Shown here one piece after another: positions 1-8,358 of a DNA stretch of 64,000 bases (positions within the stretch are counted from its first letter, which is position 1; each line of letters begins with the position of its first letter). Source of the stretch: Tsukamurella sp. PLM1. Lineage in GTDB: Bacteria; Actinomycetota; Actinomycetes; Mycobacteriales; Mycobacteriaceae. The position numbers were made by a program, and so were the translations under genes. The stretch covers positions 3,596,001 to 3,660,000 of the forward strand of contig NZ_AP025688.1 of the NCBI RefSeq assembly GCF_023168325.1, given 5' to 3'. The notes beneath the pieces were generated by a model, which did no database searches, was not told the origin of the DNA, and saw nothing but the letters and a program-made list of their open reading frames with translations.

Positions 1-585
1 CATCAGCTGGTACAGGAAGGTGGCCTCGTTGCTGAGCCGCCCGGACGTGTAGAACGACGCCTCGTTCGGGCTCTTGAGGCCGCGCAGCGCGTCGCCGACC
101 AGCGCGAACGCCGCGTCCCAGCCGATCGGGACGTACTTGTCGCTCGCCTCGTCGTAGACCATCGGCTCGATCAGCCGGCCCTCGTTCTCGAGGTCGAAAT
201 CGGTCCAGCCGGCCAGCTCGGTCACGGTGTGCTGTTCGAAGAAGTCCCGCTTCACCCGCTTGGGCGTCATCTCCCAGGTGACGTGCTTGACGCCGTTCTC
301 GCAGAAGTCCAGCGTGAGCTTCTTGTCGTCCGGCCACGCGCAGCCGGGGCAGTCGTACCCGGTGGGATGGTTCATCACGAACATCGAGTGCGTGCCGCGG
401 ATGAGCTCGCGCTGCTTGACCAGGATGGTGCCCACCGACTGCGCCGCGCCCCACGAGGCCGCGGCGTGGTGGTACGGCTTGCTGTACCAGGGGGCGTCGG
501 TCACCGGACCGAATCCGCCCTGGCGGGGGACGTCGGGCAGGAGCCCGGGCACGTGGGCGGTCTGCGGCTGGTTGTCGGTGGTCAT
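1..585 (-). CDS. fdhF: FdhF/YdeP-like molybdopterin oxidoreductase, N-terminal part (truncated by window edge)
   Basis: This is the first 195 residues of a molybdenum oxidoreductase of the formate dehydrogenase H/YdeP type; the rest lies beyond the left edge. A DCPGCAWP segment at about residues 78-85 and the following [11 protein letters not shown]-type region fit the actinobacterial FdhF (M. tuberculosis Rv2900c) family, which binds bis-MGD in the cytoplasm. Electron acceptor and true substrate are not known for this branch. The ATG at 583-585 overlaps the fdhD stop codon, so the two are translationally coupled, as expected because FdhD sulfurates the cofactor of this enzyme. Family assignment is by recognition of the N-terminus only. 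Confidence 0.85.
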   Translation of the reverse strand, partial: MTTDNQPQTAHVPGLLPDVPRQGGFGPVTDAPWYSKPYHHAAASWGAAQSVGTILVKQRELIRGTHSMFVMNHPTGYDCPGCAWPDDKKLTLDFCENGVKHVTWEMTPKRVKRDFFEQHTVTELAGWTDFDLENEGRLIEPMVYDEASDKYVPIGWDAAFALVGDALRGLKSPNEASFYTSGRLSNEATFLYQLM

Positions 586-1427
586 ACCCGGACTTCCTGT
601 CGAACTCGCTGGGGCTGGCTGTAGACGTTCATGTGGTCACCGCGCACGAAGCCGATGAGGGTGAGGCCGGCATCGTCGGCGAGCTCGGCTGCGAGCGACG
701 ACGGTGCCGATACCGCGGAGAGGATCGGGATTCCGGCCATCACGGCCTTCTGCACCAGCTCGAAGCTGGCGCGGCCGGACACCTGCAGGACGACGCCGCG
801 CAGCGGCAGGCGACCGTGCAGGAGCGCCCAGCCGATCACCTTGTCGACGGCGTTGTGCCGGCCCACGTCCTCGCGGAGCACGAGCAGTTCGCCGCTCGCG
901 ACGTCGAACAGCGCCGCGGCGTGCAGGCCGCCCGTCTTGTCGAACACGGCCTGCTCGGCACGGAGCCGGTCGGGGTACGACGTCACGTCCTCGGCCCCGA
1001 CGGCGACCGGATCCGCGGCCACGTCGAACCGGGAGACGGTCCGCACCGCGTCGATGCTGGCCTTGCCGCACATGCCGCACGAGCTGGTGGTGTAGAAGTT
1101 GCGCGTCACGTCCGGCGACGGCGGCACGACGCCCGGCGCGAGGGCGACGTCGAGCACGTTGTACTCGTTGACCTCGCCGCCGGTGCCGGGGCCGCCGCAG
1201 TGGATCGCGGACCGGAACTCCTCGGCGACGCCGATCACGCCCTCGGAGACCAGGAATCCGGCGGCCAGCTCCACGTCGTGCCCCGGGGTGCGCATGGTGA
1301 CGGCGAGCGGCGTTCCCGCGACCCGGATCTCCAGCGGCTCCTCCACGGCGAGGGTGTCGATCCGGCGCAGCGGCTCCTGGCCGACGGTGACCTTGGCCAC
1401 CGCACGACGCACCGTGATCCGACCCAT
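582..1427 (-). CDS. fdhD: Formate dehydrogenase accessory sulfurtransferase FdhD
   Basis: FdhD moves sulfur from a cysteine desulfurase to the bis-MGD cofactor of formate-dehydrogenase-like enzymes. The 281-residue protein has the [10 protein letters not shown] active-site loop with Cys117 and Cys120, and the later [17 protein letters not shown] segment typical of the family. I chose ATG at 1425-1427 ([10 protein letters not shown]), matching the usual family start, although GGAGG is only 1 nt away and may not act as its ribosome site. It overlaps the downstream fdhF by four bases (ATGA), so both genes form one operon. Confidence 0.9.
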   Translation of the reverse strand: MGRITVRRAVAKVTVGQEPLRRIDTLAVEEPLEIRVAGTPLAVTMRTPGHDVELAAGFLVSEGVIGVAEEFRSAIHCGGPGTGGEVNEYNVLDVALAPGVVPPSPDVTRNFYTTSSCGMCGKASIDAVRTVSRFDVAADPVAVGAEDVTSYPDRLRAEQAVFDKTGGLHAAALFDVASGELLVLREDVGRHNAVDKVIGWALLHGRLPLRGVVLQVSGRASFELVQKAVMAGIPILSAVSAPSSLAAELADDAGLTLIGFVRGDHMNVYSQPQRVRQEVRV

Positions 1428-1552
1428 GCCTCCGACGTTACACCCGTGGTACAACTGCAATCCGCCGTATCACCCTCCATGTCCACTGCCACCGCCGGTC
1501 CCGGAGCTGGATACAGTGGACGCAGTACTGATCGCGAGGGACGGGGAACGCC

Positions 1553-2374
1553 GTGGGTGGTTGGAGTGGGGCGCCCATGGGGTGGATGGACCGACTGCGC
1601 GGACGTCAACGGCCCGCCACCGACGCCCCGGAATCGGCGGATGTCGGTGTCCCGGACCTGGCGGATCCCGTCCATGCGCGTGCGCTGGTGCTCGAGGTCG
1701 ACGGCGCCGCGGCGACGGTCGAGGTCCAGCCGCCGGACCGGGCCGCCTTCCGGACGGAGCTGCGCAGCGGCACCGACCCCACCGGCTTCAGCGGACTGGT
1801 CGTGCGGTGGCACGTGCCGGCACTCGTCGACGGAGCCGATCCGCGACGCGTGTTCCTGCTCGAGCCGCCGTGCGGCCCGGATCTGCCGCTCGTACCGGAC
1901 GAGTTGCAGGCGATCCGGGACGCCCGAGACCTGCGCACGAGCGCCCTCGCGGCGCGGTACCCGCCGCCCTCCGCCGCCGAACTGGCGCACCTGATGGCGC
2001 CGACCGCGTCGGCGGCCCATCCGGCCTGGGACGCAGTCTGTTACCGGCTCGGACTGATGACCACCCTCGAAGCGCACGCCGTCCTGGACGGCATCCGGCG
2101 CGACGGCAATGCATGGGACCGCGCCGAGGCGCACCTGTACTCGTGGGGGCCGAGCATCCCCGACGATCTGCGCACGCGCGTCGGGGCGTTCCTGTCGCAT
2201 CTGTACGACGTCGCTCCCCAGGGCCCCGGTATCAAGCGGCAACCGTTCTGGACCCTCGGGGTGGCCGCCCTGATGCGCGACCTGAGTCCGGGCGACGTCG
2301 ACGCCACGGTCTTCGAACGAGTCATGCGCCCGTTGGTCGAGGCCTGCGGCCCGCTGCCGGAGCAGCTGCTGTGA
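1553..2374 (+). CDS. Hypothetical protein
   Basis: I do not recognise a family for this 273-residue protein. It has no signal peptide or membrane segment. The N-terminal half (about 30-130) reads as beta-rich and carries a GLVVRWHVPALVDGADPR stretch; the C-terminal half is predicted helical. Start is uncertain: GTG at 1553 or ATG at 1577, the latter behind a GGAGTGGGG stretch. It is transcribed away from fdhD and ends before a bidirectional hairpin. Codon usage matches the neighbours, so it is probably a real gene, but no function can be given. Confidence 0.65.
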   Translation: MGGWSGAPMGWMDRLRGRQRPATDAPESADVGVPDLADPVHARALVLEVDGAAATVEVQPPDRAAFRTELRSGTDPTGFSGLVVRWHVPALVDGADPRRVFLLEPPCGPDLPLVPDELQAIRDARDLRTSALAARYPPPSAAELAHLMAPTASAAHPAWDAVCYRLGLMTTLEAHAVLDGIRRDGNAWDRAEAHLYSWGPSIPDDLRTRVGAFLSHLYDVAPQGPGIKRQPFWTLGVAALMRDLSPGDVDATVFERVMRPLVEACGPLPEQLL

Positions 2375-2397
2375 GTCTCGGCGCGGGGTGATAGCAG

Positions 2398-2435
2398 GGC
2401 GCGCCCGTGCCGGTCGAAGCCGGTACGGGCGCGCC
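2398..2435. terminator. Bidirectional hairpin terminator
   Basis: 16-bp arms at 2398-2413 and 2420-2435 (GGCGCGCCCGTGCCGG with one mismatch in its partner) enclose a six-base loop. It lies between two convergent genes, so it can end both transcripts. No T run follows, as is usual in high-GC actinobacteria. Confidence 0.7.
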
Positions 2436-2445
2436 AAGCACCGCG

Positions 2446-2955
2446 CTACTCGTCCTCGGCGCTGCTGTCGCCGCCGTTCTCGTCCGGGTCGGTGCCCGCG
2501 CCGTGGTTCGGGTTGGTGCAGATGGTGCCCTCGCAGGGCACGTCCGATCCGTCGCCGTTCGGGTTCGGCATCACCGCGCCGCCGTTCTCGTCGGGGTCGT
2601 CGCCGGCGCCGTGGTTCGGGTTGGTGCAGACGCTGCCCTGATCGGGCCCGGTGCACGGAACGTTGTACGTGCCACCGTTGTCCGGCGCCGGAGTCGGGGC
2701 CGGCTTGGTGACGGTGCGCGTCGCCCCGGGGTGCTGGGTGACGGTCTTCGTCGGTCCGGCGTGGCCGCCGTTTCCGGTCGCGGGCTTGCCGGGCTGCCCC
2801 GCGGCGGGCGCCTGGTGATGCGTCGCAGCGGCGGAACTCGGAGGCGCCGACGAGGATGTCGTCGAGGCGGGCTCGGAATCGTCCGAGCAGCCCGCGCCGA
2901 GGAGGACGACCGCGGCGATGCTCGCGATCATCGCGGTGGAATGCTTGCGCACCAT
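2446..2955 (-). CDS. Putative secreted lipoprotein with two copies of a Cys-Asn-Pro repeat
   Basis: A 169-residue lipoprotein. The start at 2955 (MVRKHSTAMIASIAAV) follows GAAAGGA and gives a signal peptide ending in the lipobox LLGAGC at about residues 19-24, so the mature protein would be lipid-anchored outside the membrane. After a Ser/Thr/Ala/Pro-rich linker come two copies of a module of the form VPC-x-CTNPNHGAG-x-DPDENGG, separated by PNPNGDGSD. Each module holds two cysteines and many Asp/Asn, which would suit a disulfide-stapled or metal-binding loop (inference). No family is recognised. It is convergent with the preceding gene. Confidence 0.7.
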   Translation of the reverse strand: MVRKHSTAMIASIAAVVLLGAGCSDDSEPASTTSSSAPPSSAAATHHQAPAAGQPGKPATGNGGHAGPTKTVTQHPGATRTVTKPAPTPAPDNGGTYNVPCTGPDQGSVCTNPNHGAGDDPDENGGAVMPNPNGDGSDVPCEGTICTNPNHGAGTDPDENGGDSSAEDE

Positions 2956-3022
2956 GATGTTTCCTTTCGTGGTTCGGATCTGTGCTGTCGGTTCGTGATC
3001 GGGTGTCGACCTGCTCGCCCGC

Positions 3023-4003
3023 TCAGGCGCCCGCCCCGGCGGGCACCGCCCGCGGCCCGTGCTCGGCAACGGTGGCGATCGCGCTCGCGATCATGGGCCA
3101 CCACGCGTTGTGGACGTCGATGACCTCGCCGTGGCCGGTCTGGGGGATCTCGATGAGCGCGGTGCTGCCGCCCTTCCGGCGGAGGGCCTCGACGTACTCG
3201 GCGGCTTCGCGGGGCGGTACGACGGTGTCGTCGGTGCCGGTGATCGCCACGACCGGGACCCGCGGATCCATCCGCTCGAGCGGATCGACGAGCCGATAGC
3301 GATCGGGGAATTGCTCGGGCGTGCCTCCCATGACCCGCAGGACGTGATCGTTCTTGGTCAGCGAGAGCCGCATGTCGAGGACGCCCGCCAGAGAGACGAC
3401 CGCGTGCGGTCGCACCGCCGGATGCGCCCCCGGCGCACCGTCGGGAAGGGTGCCCCGGCCCGCCGTCCACGCCGCGAGTTGGCCTCCCGCGGAGTGCCCC
3501 ACGACCGTCACGCGGCCGAGGTCGATCTCCGGCACCGACTCCTTCAGGCGGACGAGGTGGTCGACGCCCGCAGCGAGATCGGTGAACGTGGTGGGCCAGC
3601 CGCCCCCGTCACCACTGCGTCGGTAGTTCAGGCTCCATACGACGAACCCGCGGGCGGCCAGTGCCTGCGCGGCGGGGCGGACGTACTCGGCGGTGGCGCC
3701 CTTCATCCAACCGCCGCCGTGGATCAGGACGATCGTCGGTCTGGTTGCGTTCGCGTCCTGCGCCTGAGGCCGGAACAGGAAGCCGCTCAACGTCTCCGGG
3801 TCGACTCCCGGCACGTCCAGGTACTGGTGCGCCGACACGCCGGCGGGGTCGGAGACGCCGGGAGGGTCCGCGTCACCGGCTCGCCCCCACACCACCACCG
3901 CAGCGCCGACGACGAGGAGCGCGGTCACGACGATGACACCCACCCATCGCCGCGGGCTGAGCGATCCGCCCTTCGGTCGGTGGCTGACGTTCGCACCGCT
4001 CAT
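3023..4003 (-). CDS. Membrane-anchored alpha/beta hydrolase (esterase/lipase)
   Basis: A 326-residue carboxylesterase-like enzyme of the HSL/BD-FAE type. A single transmembrane segment (about residues 19-40) is followed by an extracytoplasmic alpha/beta-hydrolase domain. HGGGW at 95-99 forms the oxyanion hole, GHSAGG holds the nucleophile Ser171, and the GTDD and QTGHG segments near the C-terminus supply the acid and base. Substrate unknown, probably short-chain esters. The same-strand lipoprotein gene begins 67 bases downstream, so the two may be co-transcribed. Confidence 0.85.
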   Translation of the reverse strand: MSGANVSHRPKGGSLSPRRWVGVIVVTALLVVGAAVVVWGRAGDADPPGVSDPAGVSAHQYLDVPGVDPETLSGFLFRPQAQDANATRPTIVLIHGGGWMKGATAEYVRPAAQALAARGFVVWSLNYRRSGDGGGWPTTFTDLAAGVDHLVRLKESVPEIDLGRVTVVGHSAGGQLAAWTAGRGTLPDGAPGAHPAVRPHAVVSLAGVLDMRLSLTKNDHVLRVMGGTPEQFPDRYRLVDPLERMDPRVPVVAITGTDDTVVPPREAAEYVEALRRKGGSTALIEIPQTGHGEVIDVHNAWWPMIASAIATVAEHGPRAVPAGAGA

Positions 4004-4199
4004 CCCGTGCGCCCCTCACTTCCCAGACATTTGCGCATACTCCCCTTTCCGGACATCACGGTAACCCGGCGCTTCGCGCCGCACCGGCCAACACGGCGGC
4101 AGTGCTGACGCAAACGCGAATCAGTTGATGTACCTAATCAATTCGCCTGCCGGGCGCCGACGTCGCGCGGCTCGCAGACAGAGCCGGCGCTAGCATTGC

Positions 4200-4991
4200 G
4201 TGGTGCATACCGTCGCGGCAGTGTCGTTCGTGCGTCACGAACACACCGACTCGCTGGAATGGGAGTTCACCGATCCCAACCATGAGGTCCTCGTGTGGCG
4301 GCGCGGAACCGCCCAGGCCAAGGAGTTCGAGTTCGAGCGCGGACCGCGGGGCGCGCTCGCTCCCGTCCGCGGCAGCGTCTGGGTGATCCCGGCCGGTACG
4401 CGGAGCGCAGCGGTCGCGCAGCACTGCGCCTGTGACATCGCCCGCATCACCCTGCCCCCGCCGATGGCTCGATCAGCGGAACTGCGCCCGGCCGCGGGAA
4501 CCGAGGACCGGCTCCTGCACTACCTGGTGGAGCGCATGGCGAGCACGGCGACACGCACCGACGCCGTCGGCAGGCTCCTTCACGAATCCCTGCTGGACGC
4601 CGCCCACCTGCACATCCTCGACATCTACAGCCTGAAGTCTCCGGAGACGCGGAACGCCCCGACGACTCTGCGCCCCGAATCTCAGGCGCTCGTCCTCGAG
4701 CGCCTCCACGATGGCTGGGATCCGGACGTGACCCTGCGAGAACTGGCCGAGATCGCCGAGCTGACCGTGGATCAGTTCGGTCGGGCGTTCGCGGCGACGT
4801 TCCATGTCACGCCGCATCGGTACCTGCTGGAGCGGAAGCTGAGCCGAGCGCGCTACCTACTGTCGACCACGACGATGCCGATCACCGAGATCAGCGCCGC
4901 TGCGGGCTTCTCCAGCCCCAGCCACTTCGCCACCACCTTCCGGCGCCACACCGGGGTGACCCCCTCCGGCTATCGCACGGGCACCACGTAG
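4200..4991 (+). CDS. AraC family transcriptional regulator
   Basis: A 263-residue regulator. The N-terminal part (about 1-110) is a cupin-like sensing domain, and residues about 160-262 form the double helix-turn-helix, with DVTLRELAEIAELTVDQFGRAF as the first and TTTMPITEISAAAGFSSPSHF as the second HTH. Start is one of two adjacent GTG codons (4200 or 4203). It is divergent from the esterase gene with about 195 bases between them; that gap shows a small GGCGC-TTC-GCGCC hairpin near 4070 but no clear operator. The target is unknown; the divergent esterase/lipoprotein pair is the obvious candidate. Confidence 0.88.
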   Translation: MVHTVAAVSFVRHEHTDSLEWEFTDPNHEVLVWRRGTAQAKEFEFERGPRGALAPVRGSVWVIPAGTRSAAVAQHCACDIARITLPPPMARSAELRPAAGTEDRLLHYLVERMASTATRTDAVGRLLHESLLDAAHLHILDIYSLKSPETRNAPTTLRPESQALVLERLHDGWDPDVTLRELAEIAELTVDQFGRAFAATFHVTPHRYLLERKLSRARYLLSTTTMPITEISAAAGFSSPSHFATTFRRHTGVTPSGYRTGTT

Positions 4992-5089
4992 GCCCAGGAC
5001 GAGGCCACGTGGATGCGCGGCCTGCGCAGCATGCTGGAGGACGGTCACCGACCGCCGCGGCGCACCGGCGGCAGATGGAGCCCAACGAC

Positions 5090-5917
5090 CTACCGGGTGC
5101 CCACCACCGCCTCCGCCGCATCCACTGTCTGACTCAGCAGCATCGCGACCGTCATCGGCCCGACGCCGCCCGGTACAGGGGTGATCGCGCTGGCCACCTC
5201 GGCTGCGTCCGGCACCACATCACCTGGTGTGAATCCGGCGTCGACGACGACTGCGCCTGGTCTGATCATGTCGGTGGTGATCAAGCCCGGCCGTCCAGCC
5301 GCCGCGATCAGAATGTCGGCACGACTGGTGTGCGCAGCGAGGCTCGCGGTCCGGGAGTGACATACCGTGACGGTGGCGTCGCGCGCGGTGAGCATCGCTG
5401 CCAGAGGCTTGCCGAGGATCGCGCTCCGGCCGACGATCACCACGTCTGCACCAGCAAGCTCGGCGCCGTAGTGGTCGAGGAGTCGGACGATCCCCGCCGG
5501 GGTGCAGCTGCGGTGGCCGGGCTGCCCGAGCGCCGCCGCGGCGAACGCTGCGCTCGATGTCCCGTCCACGTCTTTCCGGAGCGGGATCGCGTCGAAGGCG
5601 GCACGCTCGTCTATCTGCGGCGGGAGCGGATGCTGTAGAAGGATGCCCTGCACCTCGGGATCGCGGCCGAGGTCGGTCAACGCGACGACGAGCTCTGCAG
5701 TCGTCGTGTCAGGCGGCAGGTGAATGTGGCGCGACCTCAGGCCGTACTGAGCGCATCGGCGCTGCTTCATCTGCACGTACTTGGCAGAGCCGGGGTCGTC
5801 GCCGACGAGCACGGTGGCGAGGGTCGGGGTGAAGGGCAGCGCTGCTGCGCGGACAGCGCTCGCCGTATTCAGCTCGGCGGCGAGTTCGGTGCCGGACAAG
5901 GTGGTGGGGCTGGACAT
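5090..5917 (-). CDS. folD: Bifunctional methylene-THF dehydrogenase/methenyl-THF cyclohydrolase FolD
   Basis: FolD interconverts 5,10-methylene-THF and 10-formyl-THF in the cytosol, feeding purine formylation steps. The 275-residue protein has the substrate-site YVQMKQRR segment with the catalytic Lys at about 51, the QHPLPPQID loop, KDVDG, and the Rossmann region VIVGRSAILGKPLA followed by TVTVCHSRT; PVPGGVGPMT near the C-terminus is typical. A TSSAAF stretch replaces the usual FHP after DVDG, which marks a divergent branch and may be a second folD copy. It is preceded by a ZTP riboswitch and an AGGAGG site. It converges on the AraC gene. Confidence 0.92.
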   Translation of the reverse strand: MSSPTTLSGTELAAELNTASAVRAAALPFTPTLATVLVGDDPGSAKYVQMKQRRCAQYGLRSRHIHLPPDTTTAELVVALTDLGRDPEVQGILLQHPLPPQIDERAAFDAIPLRKDVDGTSSAAFAAAALGQPGHRSCTPAGIVRLLDHYGAELAGADVVIVGRSAILGKPLAAMLTARDATVTVCHSRTASLAAHTSRADILIAAAGRPGLITTDMIRPGAVVVDAGFTPGDVVPDAAEVASAITPVPGGVGPMTVAMLLSQTVDAAEAVVGTR

Positions 5918-5935
5918 GGCGGCCTCCTGGACGGT

Positions 5936-6022
5936 GATCGCCCAGGCGCGCGGCTCGGATGCTCCGGTGGGCCGCTCCCCGCAGGTGCACCTGCTCAGCG
6001 CCAGTCACGGCCGCGAACGACG
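5936..6022 (-). promoter_or_regulatory. ZTP (pfl) riboswitch upstream of folD
   Basis: Read on the minus strand, the folD leader contains the three conserved blocks of the pfl/ZTP RNA in order: CGTGACTGGCG (about 5999-6009), CGGGGAGCG, and CGCCTGGGC (about 5940-5948). A self-complementary GCAGGTGCACCTGC hairpin lies between blocks one and two. ZTP/ZMP sensing signals 10-formyl-THF shortage, and folD is a classic target. The final CCTGG can pair with CCAGG at the Shine-Dalgarno (5926-5930), suggesting control of translation start. Motif match is from memory; a covariance search would settle it. Confidence 0.85.
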
Positions 6023-6259
6023 TTACCTGATGCCACGCACCCGGACCGTGTGCGCCGGAGTTCACCCGCGGCAGACGTTGCCCGGGCAGTCGCCGAGGCC
6101 GAGTGTTCCCACAGCGCGTCAGATGCCAGGTCGAGCCGAGGAACATTGGGCCACCGCGTCGGCAAATTGGATCCGGAAAGGGTCAACGTGGGTCATAGGT
6201 TCCCTACCAGCACCGGCCCCAGAAGCAGAAAACCACCTGTTACCAGGTGGTTCATCTTG

Positions 6260-6333
6260 TGGCCAGGGCCGGGATCGAACCGGCGACCTTCCGCTTTTCA
6301 GGCGGACGCTCGTACCAACTGAGCTACCTGGCC
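6260..6333 (-). tRNA. tRNA-Phe (GAA)
   Basis: The minus strand folds into a full cloverleaf: acceptor GGCCAGG pairs with CCTGGCC, the anticodon loop CTGAAAA gives GAA, and the T-loop is TTCGATC. It is the last of a Glu-Asp-Phe tRNA cluster read on the minus strand. CCA is not encoded. Confidence 0.96.
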
Positions 6334-6381
6334 GTCCGGTGCCGGCTGTACCGTCACCGCCGAGTCCTAGAACTCGGATGG

Positions 6382-6455
6382 CGACCCTGACGGGACTCGA
6401 ACCCGCGACCTCCGCCGTGACAGGGCGGCGCGCTAACCAACTGCGCCACAGGGCC
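6382..6455 (-). tRNA. tRNA-Asp (GTC)
   Basis: Acceptor GGCCCTG pairs with CAGGGTC (one G-T pair), the anticodon loop CTGTCAC gives GTC, and the T-loop is TTCGAGT. A CCA follows the discriminator base in the genome (6379-6381). Middle member of the Glu-Asp-Phe cluster. Confidence 0.96.
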
Positions 6456-6480
6456 ATATGCAATTTTTCGTCTTGCGACG

Positions 6481-6553
6481 TACCCCCTACGGGATTCGAA
6501 CCCGCGCTACCGCCTTGAAAGGGCGGCGTCCTAGGCCACTAAACGAAGGGGGC
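6481..6553 (-). tRNA. tRNA-Glu (TTC)
   Basis: Acceptor GCCCCCT pairs with AGGGGGT, the anticodon loop CTTTCAA gives TTC, and the T-loop is TTCGAAT. It is the first tRNA of the minus-strand cluster, 25 bases before tRNA-Asp. Confidence 0.96.
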
Positions 6554-6676
6554 TCGCGTCGAATGACCCGAAAGCCACTCTCTGCACCGCTTCCGCGTTC
6601 CGTTGGGAGCTGGGATAGCTTATGGCACATCCTAGCAAGTTCCCAAATCGCCTGGTCAGCGTACGAAAAACCGTGA

Positions 6677-7519
6677 CTATCGGGCGGGCAGGTCCATCCG
6701 CGCCAGCCGCGCGGGATCGAGGGTCGAGACCACGTCCACGATCCGGCCGCCCACCACCGTGCACGCCATGAGCGCGACCGGCTTCCCCGTGGGCCCCCAG
6801 ACCAGGACGCCGGGCGCCCCGTTCACGCTGACCCGCCGCGCCTCGATCCGGGCGGGATCGCCCCGCCGAACGGCGTCGAGCACCGCGTTCGCGCCGATCA
6901 TCACCCGCTCCCCGCGGGGCGTGCGCAAGGTCCAGGTGAGGTCCGGGTCCAGCACGGTGAGCAGCGCCTCGAAGTCGCCGCCGCGCGCCGCGGCGAGGAA
7001 GGCGTCCACCACCGCCCGCTGCTCCTGCCGCTCCGCGACCGGGCGGGGCCCGCCCTGCACGCGGCGCCGGGCCCGGCTCGCAGCCATCTTGGCGGCGTCG
7101 GGCGAACGACCCACGATCGCCCCGATCTCGGCGAAGGGAACCGCGAACAGGTCGTGCAGGACGAACGCCAACCGCTCCTCCGGCTTCAGGAAGTCGAGGA
7201 CCACCATCAGAGCCAACCCGACGGTGTCCGCCGCGATCGCCGCGTCCTCCGGCCCGTCGTCCTCGGTCACCACCGGGTCGGCGTCGTCGAAGTCGTCCTC
7301 GGGGTGCGCCGCGCGGGTCCGCAGCACGTCGATGCAGATCCGGCCCACCACGCGGGTGAGCCAGCCGCCCAGGTTGTCGATCGGCGCACCGTCGTACCGG
7401 TCGAGCCGCAACCAAGCCTCCTGGACCGCGTCCTCGGCGTCGGCGCGCGAGCCGAGCGCGCGGGTCGCGACGGCGATCAGGCGGGCCCTGTGCTGTTCGA
7501 ACTGCTCCGTGCGATCCAT
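6677..7519 (-). CDS. sigJ: ECF-type sigma factor of the SigJ family with C-terminal SnoaL-like domain
   Basis: A 280-residue extracytoplasmic-function sigma factor. Sigma region 2 lies at about 5-75 (DAEDAVQEAWLRL, GGWLTRVVGRICIDVLR) and region 4 at about 115-170 (FAEIGAIVGRSPDAAKMAASRAR). The remaining hundred residues form an NTF2/SnoaL-like domain (VVDAFLAAARGGDFEALLTVLDPDL), the feature of the SigJ/ECF41 group, where it replaces a separate anti-sigma factor. It is divergent from a DoxX-like gene, a common partner of such sigma factors and its probable target. The 82-base gap holds no promoter I can name with certainty. Confidence 0.88.
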   Translation of the reverse strand: MDRTEQFEQHRARLIAVATRALGSRADAEDAVQEAWLRLDRYDGAPIDNLGGWLTRVVGRICIDVLRTRAAHPEDDFDDADPVVTEDDGPEDAAIAADTVGLALMVVLDFLKPEERLAFVLHDLFAVPFAEIGAIVGRSPDAAKMAASRARRRVQGGPRPVAERQEQRAVVDAFLAAARGGDFEALLTVLDPDLTWTLRTPRGERVMIGANAVLDAVRRGDPARIEARRVSVNGAPGVLVWGPTGKPVALMACTVVGGRIVDVVSTLDPARLARMDLPAR

Positions 7520-7601
7520 CGGTCGTTACCTTTCCACGCGGTGATCCGTCATGACAGTGACGAGCCCGAACGGGCAGAGGTAACAAGAGAGGACATCCGC
7601 C

Positions 7602-7988
7602 ATGAACACCGCACTGTGGATCATCACCGCGATCCTGGCCGTCGCGTTCACCGTGGGCGCGCTCGCGCAGCTCACGATGCCCAAGGACCGCTACCGGAAC
7701 ATCGCCGCGAGCCAGCACTGGGCCGACGACTTCGACGCGGGGCAGCTGAAGGCCATCGGCGCGATCAAACTGATCGGCGCGCTGGGACTCATCCTGCCCG
7801 CGATCACCGGGGTGGCGACGGTGCTCTCCCCGCTCGCCGCGTGCGGGCTCGCGCTGTTCATGTCCGGTGCCGCGACCACTCGTTTCCGGCGGCGCGAATG
7901 GGGTGCGATGGCCGGCGACGTGGTGTTCATCGCACTGTTCGCCTTCGTCGCCTGGGGCCGTTTCGACCTCGCCCCGTACGGCGGATGA
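7602..7988 (+). CDS. DoxX-like small membrane protein
   Basis: A 128-residue protein with four predicted membrane helices (about 3-22, 50-68, 74-96, 100-118) and the DoxX-like pattern of a GAIKLIGALGLILPA second helix. The ATG follows GAGAGGA. Proteins of this family are linked to thiosulfate or oxidative stress handling, but no reaction is proven. Being divergent from sigJ suggests SigJ control, as in other actinobacteria. It ends 12 bases before the arsR operator. Confidence 0.82.
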   Translation: MNTALWIITAILAVAFTVGALAQLTMPKDRYRNIAASQHWADDFDAGQLKAIGAIKLIGALGLILPAITGVATVLSPLAACGLALFMSGAATTRFRRREWGAMAGDVVFIALFAFVAWGRFDLAPYGG

Positions 7989-8000
7989 GCCATTGACCCC

Positions 8001-8030
8001 ACAATGCGTAAGTGATAACTTACGCATTGT
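8001..8030. promoter_or_regulatory. Perfect inverted-repeat operator overlapping the arsR start
   Basis: ACAATGCGTAAGT (8001-8013) and ACTTACGCATTGT (8018-8030) are exact 13-base inverted arms around GATA. The right arm runs into the GTG start codon at 8029-8031, and a possible -10 (GATAACT, 8014-8020) lies in the centre. A dimeric ArsR repressor bound here would block RNA polymerase on what looks like a leaderless transcript, giving autoregulation (inference). Confidence 0.8.
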
Positions 8031-8358
8031 GTCCGTCGCAGCCGATCCCTGGTCCGCGCTCGCCGATCCCACTCGGCGAACCGTCTTCGCCCGCGTCGCG
8101 GCGGGCCCGTGTTCGGTCACGGAGATCGCACGGGAGCTGCCGGTCAGCCGGCCCGCGGTGTCGCAGCACCTGCGCGTCCTCCTCGACGCGCATCTCGTCG
8201 ACGTGCGCAAGCAGGGACGCGAACGCCTGTACCGGCCCCGCCCCGACGGCCTGGCCGCGATGCGGACGGAGCTCGAGAGTTACTGGACGCAGACGCTGAC
8301 CACGTTCAAGCACCTGGCCGAACAGGCCTACGCCGAAGAAGGGACACCCTCGCCATGA
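8029..8358 (+). CDS. ArsR family winged-helix repressor
   Basis: A 109-residue regulator starting at GTG 8029 (MSVAADPWSALADPTRR). The winged helix includes CSVTEIARELPVSRPAVSQHLRVL as the recognition region and QGRERLYRPRPDG as the wing. The DPTRR N-terminus and partner gene match the ArsR/SRPBCC pairs (metal-independent branch, no CxC metal site). Its stop overlaps the next start (ATGA), so repressor and SRPBCC protein are co-translated. Its operator is almost certainly the perfect inverted repeat covering its own start. Confidence 0.9.
   Translation: MSVAADPWSALADPTRRTVFARVAAGPCSVTEIARELPVSRPAVSQHLRVLLDAHLVDVRKQGRERLYRPRPDGLAAMRTELESYWTQTLTTFKHLAEQAYAEEGTPSP

Noticed and set aside
229-1994. 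Long open frames on the strand opposite fdhF and fdhD
   Set aside because: They mirror the codon bias of the real minus-strand genes and are Arg/Ala-rich without domains; typical shadows in high-GC DNA.
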